Assembly: GCA_002338525.1 (NCBI GenBank)
Contig: DDIM01000001.1
Location: 178,322 to 242,321 of the forward strand
Reading direction: 5' to 3'
DNA: 64,000 nucleotides
DNA from: Micavibrio sp. UBA1850
Lineage (GTDB): Bacteria > Pseudomonadota > Alphaproteobacteria > Micavibrionales > Micavibrionaceae
Both the position numbers and the translations under genes were made by a program. Positions 35,963 through 44,485 of the stretch are shown piece by piece (the first letter of the stretch is position 1; each line of letters opens with the position of its first letter). The notes below the pieces were generated by a model, which made no database searches, was not told where the DNA came from, and worked only from the letters and a program-made list of their open reading frames with translations.

Positions 35963-36070
35963 TCACCTATTCGTCAAAGCGCCCAGTTCTCTCCAATGAG
36001 AGGCATCGAATTCTGCAACTACAGAGTTTTTTAATTGAATTAACTGCGGCCCTGAAAGATTGGAGCTCAT
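35963..36070 (-). CDS. Micro-ORF of 35 codons resembling an effector-associated-domain N-terminus
   Basis: Reads SSNLSGPQLIQLKNSVVAEF then DASHWRELGALTNR and stops. It has a good ribosome site (aaaggaa) before ATG 36070. The pattern L-S-G-P-Q-L-x-Q-L-x-x-x-x-x-x-x-F resembles the start of effector-associated death-like domains (EAD) found at the N-termini of bacterial conflict-system proteins. These are normally 80-90 residues, so this is probably a truncated head of a longer gene, or a small adaptor. Family link is from memory and uncertain. It fills the 210-bp gap between HerA and DUF3800. Confidence 0.35.
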   Translation of the reverse strand: MSSNLSGPQLIQLKNSVVAEFDASHWRELGALTNR

Positions 36071-36124
36071 TACTATTCCTTTAATTAAATCAGTATATTT
36101 TAAAATTTTGCTATGAAATAAATT

Positions 36125-37852
36125 TTATATAGATTGTTTGCGCCAATTTTGTACAGCATTTGTTAATCTGCCAACAGGTACTGCATCTTGCCATTCATCC
36201 CAAAAGTCGATAGTGCCGCTGTTTGGCTCGTTTCTGGGCTTATCGATGCGTATTCTGCTAGGCAGAAGACTCGCATCACCCACAACCAAAGCTTCGCCTG
36301 TATCTAGAGTGGGTAAAATTTCGCTAAAGCCACCTAGGCTGTCAGGCAGCAATTTTTTTATCACATTTTGGTCATCTACATTTGTAAGCCGCATCGAAAC
36401 AAAATTGCTGCATTGGCTTAATACGGTTTTGTTAACTTCAGAAGGCCTTTGGCTAATTACAACTAAACTAGTGCCATATTTTCGACCTTCTTTTGCAATT
36501 CTTTCGAAGATATCTATAGATACATCGTCTGCTGCACCGGCCATAGATCGTTGAGGAATATATAAATGAGCCTCGTCACATAAAAGCGCTATGGGATGCC
36601 TTAAATTTGAAGGCGTCCATTGTTGAACAGAGAAAGCGAGTCTTGCGACTAATGAAACTATCAACGGGAGAATGTCAGAAGGCACTTCAGAAAAGTTAAT
36701 TATCTTTATACCTTTACTGTCATTTTCGTCAGCGCTCCCCATCAGGCTTGCTATAAGAGTGTCTAGCCAATCAAATTCTAAAGTGCCTGCACCTCCTTGG
36801 AATAAAAAACCTAAACGCCTATCGGATGTTTTATTTTCTAGCCGAGCGATCATTCGTGCTAGCTTGCCAAAAAATTCACCTTGCTTTTCCCTACCACCTG
36901 AACCAGGCACCATCTGAGTATTTATTTGATTTAACTCACCCAATAAACCTGCCAAGTCAAATGGCACCGGACTATCTACGGTGAAATTATTTAGCAAGTC
37001 AACATGATCGCCATCCTCTAGATATTTTCTTTTCGCAGCATTTATCTCGCGGGAAATAATCATCGCCTGATTTGGTGCATTCTGGTCACTTCTATCAACA
37101 AACATTGATACAAGCGCTTCATATGAAAGTAACCAGTAGGGGAGAAAAATAACACCATCTTCAAGCGTATTTCCTGCATCTATATCACCAGGGCCCGCTA
37201 CTTTAAAATGTTGAATACTATCAGCTTGCAATGGCTCATATTCACCATGTAGATCGAAAATAATGGCATTAGGAGAATCAAGTTCAGCCATTTGTTCAAT
37301 AACTTTGGCTGTAGTCCAAGACTTTCCTGAACCAGTGCTTCCTCCAATAAAGGCATGCCGTTGAAAGAAACGATTACCATTAAGATAAGCAACTGCACCA
37401 TCGTCTAATGTATATCTGCCAAGTGTTAGCGACTTCCCCTCTTCCGCTGTACTCGATAATATTCTCATAAAGCCAGTAAGGTAATCACCTTCGAGCGAAA
37501 AACAGTTTGCGTCAATCTCAGGCACACTTTCCAGCGTTCGTCGAAATACGTTTTGTCTTACACCATCACGGTCTAACAATGTCCCTATCAGAGATATCCT
37601 ACATAGATTTTGTTCTAATGGCTGATTTTCGGCATCTTCATCAATTAGATTTGAATCTAGTTTTTTCCTAGTAACCTTATTAATCAAACCAATGAGATGT
37701 TGACCTGGCTTACTGCTTTGAAGCACTGCAAGCCTGTTTACTTGCAATCTTTTAAGTTGCTCTATATTTACAACTTCAACAATAACATTGGAAGTGTCAA
37801 CTGAGATTACTTTGCCAAGGGCGTCATTATCTTGATAATTAAAAATTGGCAT
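36125..37852 (-). CDS. HerA-type ATPase of a SIR2-HerA defence pair
   Basis: A 575-residue hexameric-helicase-like ATPase (HerA/FtsK branch, DUF87). An N-terminal HAS-barrel-like region (about residues 1-90) is followed by Walker A in IGGSTGSGKSWTTAK, then AIIFDLHGEYEPLQ, and Walker B in HPIALLCDEAHLYIP. Late motifs include SLVVISQRPSEVNKTVLSQC, with the arginine finger region. In known phage-defence pairs HerA assembles with SIR2 and controls its NADase activity. The gene starts 9 bp after the SIR2 stop, so the two are co-expressed. Confidence 0.9.
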   Translation of the reverse strand: MPIFNYQDNDALGKVISVDTSNVIVEVVNIEQLKRLQVNRLAVLQSSKPGQHLIGLINKVTRKKLDSNLIDEDAENQPLEQNLCRISLIGTLLDRDGVRQNVFRRTLESVPEIDANCFSLEGDYLTGFMRILSSTAEEGKSLTLGRYTLDDGAVAYLNGNRFFQRHAFIGGSTGSGKSWTTAKVIEQMAELDSPNAIIFDLHGEYEPLQADSIQHFKVAGPGDIDAGNTLEDGVIFLPYWLLSYEALVSMFVDRSDQNAPNQAMIISREINAAKRKYLEDGDHVDLLNNFTVDSPVPFDLAGLLGELNQINTQMVPGSGGREKQGEFFGKLARMIARLENKTSDRRLGFLFQGGAGTLEFDWLDTLIASLMGSADENDSKGIKIINFSEVPSDILPLIVSLVARLAFSVQQWTPSNLRHPIALLCDEAHLYIPQRSMAGAADDVSIDIFERIAKEGRKYGTSLVVISQRPSEVNKTVLSQCSNFVSMRLTNVDDQNVIKKLLPDSLGGFSEILPTLDTGEALVVGDASLLPSRIRIDKPRNEPNSGTIDFWDEWQDAVPVGRLTNAVQNWRKQSI

Positions 37853-37861
37853 TTATGTTCC

Positions 37862-38875
37862 TTATAAAATTAATTGTAAAAATCCATTTAAGCTCCAGTA
37901 CTCACCATCAACTACAAATGGTTCTTCGGCTTGTGAGGAATATATTCTAGAATGCCCATCATCCTGCGCTCGCTCGATTGCCAGATAATTTCTGATATTA
38001 CCGTCAGAAATTATTGCCTTTGCTTGCGCAGTAAGTGTATGAGTTACGATGACAATACCAGCTCCGTCTCTCTTACACTTAGCTAATAGCTTGGGTTGTA
38101 TATGTTCATCGTTAAATCCAAAACCAAAACATAAATACGAATTCGCAGCCGATATTGCGTTATCAGCATTTCCTATTATCGATCTGTAGGGTTCTAGATG
38201 GGTTTTTTGATATTTTTGTACTCCTGGCGTCACGATTTGAGGTTGGTAATTGTCAGGCCTAAACTGTGATTTAGGTATAGATACCGTTTCATTATCTGGG
38301 CAATAAAACCAATCTAGCGACCCATGAACTTTCCATATATTGACTTTTCTACTGCAATTAATAAAATTGGGCTCTGCAAGTCTTTGCGTATAGCCATGAG
38401 AAAAACCAGAATAATGATGCAACTCCTCTTGGTCACAAGCATACTCAGCTAGACAGTCATAATTTGTAGTTACTATATTCAATTCTACCAAACTGGTTTT
38501 AAACATGTGTGACAACATAGTGCCCAAAGGGAATAACGTTCTATCGGATATTGAACTTCGATAAACGTTCTCGTCTCTGCTGTTTATTAATTCCCAAGCT
38601 GATTGAATAATCAAACAGGTTGCTACATCAGAAAAATTAACTTGATGTAACGCCGCTTCCAAGCCAATCCCAGTATCAAGCAACCCACAAAACTCCGACC
38701 AAGAACCGGTTTCACTTCTAGGGATTGCAGAAACATCTACATTATCTTTTATATATTCCGCTAGTTCTCCCATCCCAGGGATCCCAAAAGCGACAGATGC
38801 TCCACTTCCTAAAACAATTACAGGAGCTTTGGAGTAGTAATCCTGGGCCTGTTTCGCAAAATCAAATTCAGTCAA
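37862..38875 (-). CDS. SIR2-family NAD-consuming defence effector
   Basis: A 337-residue sirtuin-fold protein. VIVLGSGASVAFGIPGMGEL is the NAD-binding loop, NIVTTNYDCLAEYA the conserved TxNYD segment and IWKVHGSLDWFYC the catalytic His region. The zinc-binding module of true deacetylase sirtuins is missing, as in defence SIR2 domains that deplete NAD to stop phage growth. Directly followed by HerA, matching the SIR2-HerA (Nezha-type) antiphage system. It lies 41 bp after hsdR on the same strand. Confidence 0.9.
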   Translation of the reverse strand: MTEFDFAKQAQDYYSKAPVIVLGSGASVAFGIPGMGELAEYIKDNVDVSAIPRSETGSWSEFCGLLDTGIGLEAALHQVNFSDVATCLIIQSAWELINSRDENVYRSSISDRTLFPLGTMLSHMFKTSLVELNIVTTNYDCLAEYACDQEELHHYSGFSHGYTQRLAEPNFINCSRKVNIWKVHGSLDWFYCPDNETVSIPKSQFRPDNYQPQIVTPGVQKYQKTHLEPYRSIIGNADNAISAANSYLCFGFGFNDEHIQPKLLAKCKRDGAGIVIVTHTLTAQAKAIISDGNIRNYLAIERAQDDGHSRIYSSQAEEPFVVDGEYWSLNGFLQLIL

Positions 38876-38916
38876 ATTAATGTCCTTATTTACTTTATTA
38901 TTAAAAGTCGAAAAGT

Positions 38917-41895
38917 TTAATAATATTCCTTAATATACCCATACGCCCTATCAAACAGCACTTGGTCTTTGTGTAATTTGTACTTGAGTAATGCTTTGCG
39001 CAGTGACTTTTGCACTTCGCGTTCGCCGCCTACTGTGTTTTGCCAACCAGGGAAGTTTACGATGCGTACTATGGCATCAATGTCGGTAACAATACGTTCT
39101 ACTACGGCTGGTGTTTCGTCGGTTTTTAATTCGAGGAATAGTTCGGTTAGTGCTGCCTGGGGTGTTTTACTTTGTAGCTCTTCTTCGAAGTCTTTTTCTG
39201 CCTTAACTGTGTCTTTGGCAATAGCACATAACTCTTTAACGAACTCAATCGACGAGATCAGCCCTTTTTCGGCTTTGTCCCTTAGCTCTTCTAAACGTTT
39301 ACTGAGCTTTTTGAATTCAGCATTGCCACCAAGGCGTTTAAAGCGTTGGATCAGGTCTTTTTCGAGTTGTTGAATCTTTTTCGGATCAGGATTATTGAAG
39401 ATGTTTTCAATTACATCTGCATCAAGTACAAACTCGTCTAGTGTGTGTACTTCACCTACGTGGATATTTTCATGAATTAGCTGCGTTGTTTGCGCACCAA
39501 GGGCTAACCACAGCATTTTACCTACGTTGTCTGAGGCGGGTTTGACTGACTCAAATACTTGGGCTAACCATTTATAGTCTTGGTTGTAGGGGTCTAAAAT
39601 ATTATCTGGCGATAATGATTCCCATAGTTTCGACAGGTACTTAAAGTTTTTGGCAAAGGCGTCTTTTTTATCGTCTGTTCTTATGGCGTTCTGTGCAGCT
39701 TCTAAGCCCTCATAACCTTCAATGGTTCTGTCTACACCTTCAAAGTGTTTTAACGCATCAGTCATAGCTTGTGGCAAGCGAGAGCGTAACTCACCTAAGT
39801 TAGTAATAACCTGTTGAACACTTTTTTCGTCAAATTCTAAGGCTTTAGCGGCATCGTCAAATACACCAAAGTAATCAACAATACAGCCGAATGTTTTTTG
39901 CGGGGACAAACGGTTGGTTCGGCATATTGCCTGTAGCAAAGTGTGATCTTTTAATGATTTGTCTAAATACATGGTTTGACAAATTGGCGCGTCAAATCCG
40001 GTCAGTAACTTAGCGGTAACAATAATAAATTTAAGCTCAGAGGTGGCATCGTTAAATTCATCAACAATCTTTTCTTGCTGGCTTTTATCCACGCCCCACT
40101 TTTGTTTAAATTCAAAGTCATCATTGGCGGTAGTTGATATGACTACCCTACTTGCTTCTTCAGGAAAATAGTTATCTAGCTGTTCTTTGTATTGCACACA
40201 GGCATGGCGATCTGGGGTGACTATCATAGCCTTAAAGCCTTGTGGCATAACTTTGCTTTTAAAGTGCTCGGCTATGTCTTTTACAATCTTTTCAACACGC
40301 TCTGGTGACTTTAAAAACGCCGCCATTTTTGCTGATTTTTTATTGAGTGCATCGGCCTCTTCATCTGTTAAGGCTGCACTTTCTTTGAACTCTTCAAAGG
40401 CTTTGTCTAGCGCCTCTTTATCTACGTGTACATCAACTAAACGTGGCTCGAAGTGAAGTGGTAGTGTTGCATCGTCACGAATAGAGTCATGAAAAGTATA
40501 ACGGCTCATGTAGCCGCCTTTGTCTTCTTCTGCACCAAATGCCCAAAAGGTATTTTTATCGGCTTTGTTAACTGGCGTACCGGTTAAACCAAATAAAAAG
40601 GCATTAGGTAAGGCGGCTCGCATTTGACGGCCTAAGTCACCTTCTTGTGTACGGTGTGCCTCATCCACCAACACAATGATGTTTTCTCTGTCATTCATAT
40701 TAGGTTTGGCATCACGGAATTTGTGGATCATTGAAATAATGATCTTACGGGTATCACGCTCAAGCATTTGCTGTAATTCTTTAATGCTATCTGTTGATTC
40801 CACATTAGCCACATCAGCGGCATTAAAGGTGCCGCTTATTTGGGTATCTAAATCGGTTCTATCAACGAGTACAATTACGGTTGGGCTTTTAAGCTGTGCA
40901 GCACGCCTAAGCTTTTGTGCAGCAAACACCATTAACAGTGATTTACCCGAACCTTGAAAGTGCCAAATAAGGCCTTTTTTGATTTTACCTTCAATCACTC
41001 GCTGGACTATTTTATTAGCACCTTCATATTGCTGAAAACGCGGTATTACCTTAATACGCTGTTTTTTATTATTAGTCGTAAACAACGAGAAGTTACGCAT
41101 GATATCCAGCAAGCGTTCTGGGCTTAATAAGTCGGTTAATTCTTTGCCTATTTCAGCTAAACCTAATGCTTTGGATAATTGACTGTCTTTATTCTCGGTA
41201 CGCCAAGGCGCCCAAAATTCTAGTGGGCATCTAATAGCCCCATAAAACAACTCTTTACCTTCGGTGGCAAAAGACAAGATGTTAGGTACGAACAACTGCG
41301 GTACGGCATTTTCATAAATGCTGTGTACTTCATGTGCACCGTCTAACCAACTTACCGAGGGTCGAATAGGTGTTTTGGCTTCACCCACCACAACCGGAAT
41401 ACCATTAATCATTAATACCACGTCAGGTATTTTGGTTTCTCTGTGGTGAATACGAAACTGATTAGTCACCACATAATCGTTACGGGTTGAGTCATCAAAG
41501 TCGATTAGGCTAACAGGTACATGGCGATTATTTTCGCCAAAGGGCATAGTTTTTTCGCCTGTCATCCAGGCGAAAAATTCTTCATTGGCTTTAACTAAAC
41601 CAACTTGATTTACCGAAATTAAAATAGCACGAAGCTTATGTATTACTTCATCAGCCAGATTAGGGTTAGCTTCAATCTCTGGGTTAAGACGAATTAACGC
41701 TTTAACTAATTCAGATTCAACCAACACCTCATTAACGCCACGGCCTAATTGCTCTGGTGATTGAAATTTCCATTGCAATCTGTATTCGCCATGAGGCTCA
41801 TTAACTTGATTGTTGCTTTGAGCATCGTTTAAGTTAATACCTGTCATTTGATGGATGATGTAGTGTTCCACACTATTTAATTCGGTAAATCCCAT
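38917..41895 (-). CDS. hsdR: Type I restriction enzyme, R subunit
   Basis: A 992-residue restriction and translocation subunit. The N-terminal nuclease domain has the PD-(D/E)xK residues in IPDVVLMINGIPVVVGEAK. The SF2 helicase motor follows: Walker A in WHFQGSGKSLLMVFA, DEAH-type motif in IVLVDEAHRTQEGDLG, motif III in FGLTGTPVNK, and motif VI region in LQAICRTNRLS. The C-terminal helical part would bind the methylase. Length is normal. It starts 2 bp after hsdS. Confidence 0.95.
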   Translation of the reverse strand: MGFTELNSVEHYIIHQMTGINLNDAQSNNQVNEPHGEYRLQWKFQSPEQLGRGVNEVLVESELVKALIRLNPEIEANPNLADEVIHKLRAILISVNQVGLVKANEEFFAWMTGEKTMPFGENNRHVPVSLIDFDDSTRNDYVVTNQFRIHHRETKIPDVVLMINGIPVVVGEAKTPIRPSVSWLDGAHEVHSIYENAVPQLFVPNILSFATEGKELFYGAIRCPLEFWAPWRTENKDSQLSKALGLAEIGKELTDLLSPERLLDIMRNFSLFTTNNKKQRIKVIPRFQQYEGANKIVQRVIEGKIKKGLIWHFQGSGKSLLMVFAAQKLRRAAQLKSPTVIVLVDRTDLDTQISGTFNAADVANVESTDSIKELQQMLERDTRKIIISMIHKFRDAKPNMNDRENIIVLVDEAHRTQEGDLGRQMRAALPNAFLFGLTGTPVNKADKNTFWAFGAEEDKGGYMSRYTFHDSIRDDATLPLHFEPRLVDVHVDKEALDKAFEEFKESAALTDEEADALNKKSAKMAAFLKSPERVEKIVKDIAEHFKSKVMPQGFKAMIVTPDRHACVQYKEQLDNYFPEEASRVVISTTANDDFEFKQKWGVDKSQQEKIVDEFNDATSELKFIIVTAKLLTGFDAPICQTMYLDKSLKDHTLLQAICRTNRLSPQKTFGCIVDYFGVFDDAAKALEFDEKSVQQVITNLGELRSRLPQAMTDALKHFEGVDRTIEGYEGLEAAQNAIRTDDKKDAFAKNFKYLSKLWESLSPDNILDPYNQDYKWLAQVFESVKPASDNVGKMLWLALGAQTTQLIHENIHVGEVHTLDEFVLDADVIENIFNNPDPKKIQQLEKDLIQRFKRLGGNAEFKKLSKRLEELRDKAEKGLISSIEFVKELCAIAKDTVKAEKDFEEELQSKTPQAALTELFLELKTDETPAVVERIVTDIDAIVRIVNFPGWQNTVGGEREVQKSLRKALLKYKLHKDQVLFDRAYGYIKEYY

Positions 41896-41897
41896 AC

Positions 41898-43004
41898 CTA
41901 AAACACCTTATTTGCTATATTATTTTTTAAAGCTTGCGTATTTTTCTTTTGAACCTCAATTTGAATAAGGCAAGATTCAACATTTTCAATTTCAAGAATA
42001 AAATCCTTTACTGAACCTTCCCCAGGCAAACTAATATTGGTTAGTAAAGCATCATCACGATTAAGCCCTGGAACAGCCGTTGCAATAGAGTACTTTCTTA
42101 AGTTCGCAGACTCTAAAAGATAGCTAAAAAACTCTAGTGGAAGATTCTTATACTTATCTTTTATTTCAATGTAATACGCGGTATCTATTGTCCAAAAAGA
42201 TTCTTCAATATAAGTAACTTGCCCAACATTACCTTTTCGACCAACTACAACACCTGGCCCTTCCGTTAGAAATTCATTGTGAGTTCCTTGAACACCAGCC
42301 GAGCTAACAACAGGATATAACCCATCGATTCTATCTTTTTCAGTTAACCCGCTACCATAATGGAATTTCATCAGGTCTCTGATTTTAACCTTTTGACTAC
42401 CAGGTAGCCCATTATGAAGAGACTGTAACAACGATTTTCTTAATATATCAAGCTTCAATTTTTGATTAAGAACAGACTCAGAGTACACCTCAAAGTTCGT
42501 AAAAATACTTAACAACTCGACCTGCTGTTCTAAAGAAGGTATACAAAACTCGAATGTTGCTAAGTCTTTAAATTTAACACGTGGTGATAAACCACCAGCA
42601 GAGTGCGTTATCGCATAATCAAAAAACTTATCGTTGTTAACTAAAAATGGTAAAAGTTCAGGTAAAAGTAATTCCTCTTTAGCTCTCATGACCGTTATAT
42701 CGCCAGAGCATATTCCATCAAAATTAGCCTTAGCAGCTTTTTTTAAATATGCTCGTCGGCGGCCAAATAACACATCACCTTTACTAAACTTCTTTGTGAA
42801 AGTGGTGCTTTCTTCTATCCCTGCCGAACGGCGCAAATGTATATCTTCGCTAGTAATATGTTCCAAGCCAACAACATGTTCGATGCCTTCAGCAACTGGA
42901 TTTTTTACTGACTCTTTTGGTTCAAAAACAACGTCACCAAACTTTACTTTTTTCCAGTCTGATTTATCGATAGAAAAGTTTTTAATAGCTTCCATGTCAA
43001 ACAT
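41898..43004 (-). CDS. hsdS: Type I restriction enzyme, S (specificity) subunit
   Basis: A 368-residue specificity subunit with two target-recognition domains (about residues 10-165 and 210-345), separated and followed by conserved helices (QQVELLSIFTNFEVYSESVL and IEVQKKNTQALKNNIANKVF). The first contains HVVGLEHITSEDIHLRRSAG, the second SSAGVQGTHNEFLTEGPGVV and VVGRKGNVGQVTYIE. It is at the short end for two-domain HsdS proteins (usually about 400 or more). Its ATG overlaps the hsdM stop by 1 bp. The DNA target cannot be read from sequence. Confidence 0.92.
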   Translation of the reverse strand: MFDMEAIKNFSIDKSDWKKVKFGDVVFEPKESVKNPVAEGIEHVVGLEHITSEDIHLRRSAGIEESTTFTKKFSKGDVLFGRRRAYLKKAAKANFDGICSGDITVMRAKEELLLPELLPFLVNNDKFFDYAITHSAGGLSPRVKFKDLATFEFCIPSLEQQVELLSIFTNFEVYSESVLNQKLKLDILRKSLLQSLHNGLPGSQKVKIRDLMKFHYGSGLTEKDRIDGLYPVVSSAGVQGTHNEFLTEGPGVVVGRKGNVGQVTYIEESFWTIDTAYYIEIKDKYKNLPLEFFSYLLESANLRKYSIATAVPGLNRDDALLTNISLPGEGSVKDFILEIENVESCLIQIEVQKKNTQALKNNIANKVF

Positions 43005-44485
43005 TACACTAGCTCCTTAAATAACTTTTCCATTGACAGTTTTAGGTTATCTGATGACAGTTGCCATTCCTGATATGCTGTTGCAAAACAAGCTTCTTTG
43101 GTACTTACTAAAGAATCAGGGCGAATATAAAGATTAATGGCCATATTCGCTTTTTTATCTAACACCTCTTGCTTATCAACCAACACAGCAAAGTTATCTT
43201 CACTTTCAAACTTACTGTAAGCATCAAATATTTTATCGATATGAACTTGATCTAGATAACCTATGTTTTTATCTTGTCTTACTTGTTTCACTGCATTGAT
43301 AAACAAAATTTTATCTTTTTTACTTTCATCTTTGTTTGTTTTAGTAATTAACAAACACGCTTCCATCGGAGAATTATAAAAAAGGTTTGGTCCAAGACCA
43401 ATGACACATTCCACTTGATCTTGCTCAATCATTTTTTTACGCATTTCTGTTTCAGCATCACGAAACAAAATGCCGTGTGGCCATAATGAAATGGAGCGAC
43501 CATTGCCTAAATCTAAGCTTTTTTGAATGTGTTGTTGAAAAGCGTAATCTGCACAGCCTTGTGGTGGTGTGCCCCAGACATTTCGCCCATGAGGATCACT
43601 TTCAAAAGCTTTGCGATCCCATGATTTTATTGAATATGGTGGGTTAGCGAGAATTACGTTGAATTTTTTCAGCTGGTCATTTTCAAGCAAACCTGGGTTA
43701 CTTAAGGTATTGCCACGGACAATATCGAATTCCTCAATGCCATGTATAAACATGTTCATACGAGCAATAGCTGAGGTTAATAGGTTAATCTCTTGCCCGT
43801 ATAATTTAAGGGTGCGGTATTCTTTGCCTTCATCTTTAAGGTGTAATGCACAGTTAAGTAATAAACCACCCGAACCACAGGTAGGGTCGTAGACTGACTC
43901 ACCCGGTTGTGGGTCCATTATCATAGTCATTAATTTAACCACGGTACGGTTAGTATAAAACTCTGCGGCGGTATGACCGCTATCGTCAGCAAACTCTTTA
44001 ATTAAGTACTCGTAAGCATTACCTAGTTTGTCGTCGGGTACATTTTTTAAATCAAGGGTGTGCTGTGAATAATGCTCAATTAAGTTGGTGAGCATGGCAT
44101 CTGAAAGGCGCTCTTTATTGGTCCAACTGGCATCACCAAAAATACCTTCTAAAGTATCGGGGTTAGCTTTTTCAATCTCACGCATGGCGTTTTGCAATGC
44201 TAAACCAATGTTGGTGGTAGTTTCGCGTACATCCTTCCAGTGCGCCCCTTCTGGAATTAGGAAGTTATGGTTTTCTGCAAAAGCAGCGTATTCCAAATCA
44301 CCATCACTTTCTGCTAAGGCGTTGTTAAACTCTTCATCGTAAACATCAGAGATACGTTTAAAGAACATAAGTGGAAAAATGTACTGCTTGTAATCACCGG
44401 CATCTATGGTGCCTCTGAGGATGACAGCTGCTTGCCAGAGGTATTTTTCTAGGGCTTGTTGATCAAAAGAAGATTGAGTCTTCAT
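43004..44485 (-). CDS. hsdM: Type I restriction enzyme, M subunit (second copy)
   Basis: A 493-residue adenine-N6 methylase. The N-terminal HsdM_N region (YIFPLMFFKRISDVYDEEF) is followed by the SAM-binding motif in VYDPTCGSGGLLLNCALH and catalytic NPPY in VILANPPYSIKSWD. It has exactly the length of the hsdM gene just upstream on this strand and is roughly half identical to it. Both methylases look active. The start codon overlaps the previous stop by 1 bp, so expression is coupled. Confidence 0.94.
   Translation of the reverse strand: MKTQSSFDQQALEKYLWQAAVILRGTIDAGDYKQYIFPLMFFKRISDVYDEEFNNALAESDGDLEYAAFAENHNFLIPEGAHWKDVRETTTNIGLALQNAMREIEKANPDTLEGIFGDASWTNKERLSDAMLTNLIEHYSQHTLDLKNVPDDKLGNAYEYLIKEFADDSGHTAAEFYTNRTVVKLMTMIMDPQPGESVYDPTCGSGGLLLNCALHLKDEGKEYRTLKLYGQEINLLTSAIARMNMFIHGIEEFDIVRGNTLSNPGLLENDQLKKFNVILANPPYSIKSWDRKAFESDPHGRNVWGTPPQGCADYAFQQHIQKSLDLGNGRSISLWPHGILFRDAETEMRKKMIEQDQVECVIGLGPNLFYNSPMEACLLITKTNKDESKKDKILFINAVKQVRQDKNIGYLDQVHIDKIFDAYSKFESEDNFAVLVDKQEVLDKKANMAINLYIRPDSLVSTKEACFATAYQEWQLSSDNLKLSMEKLFKELV

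Noticed and set aside
38969..40957. Several plus-strand open frames of 89-134 codons opposite hsdR.
   Set aside because: Ser-rich antisense shadows of a well-supported gene with no ribosome site or motif.
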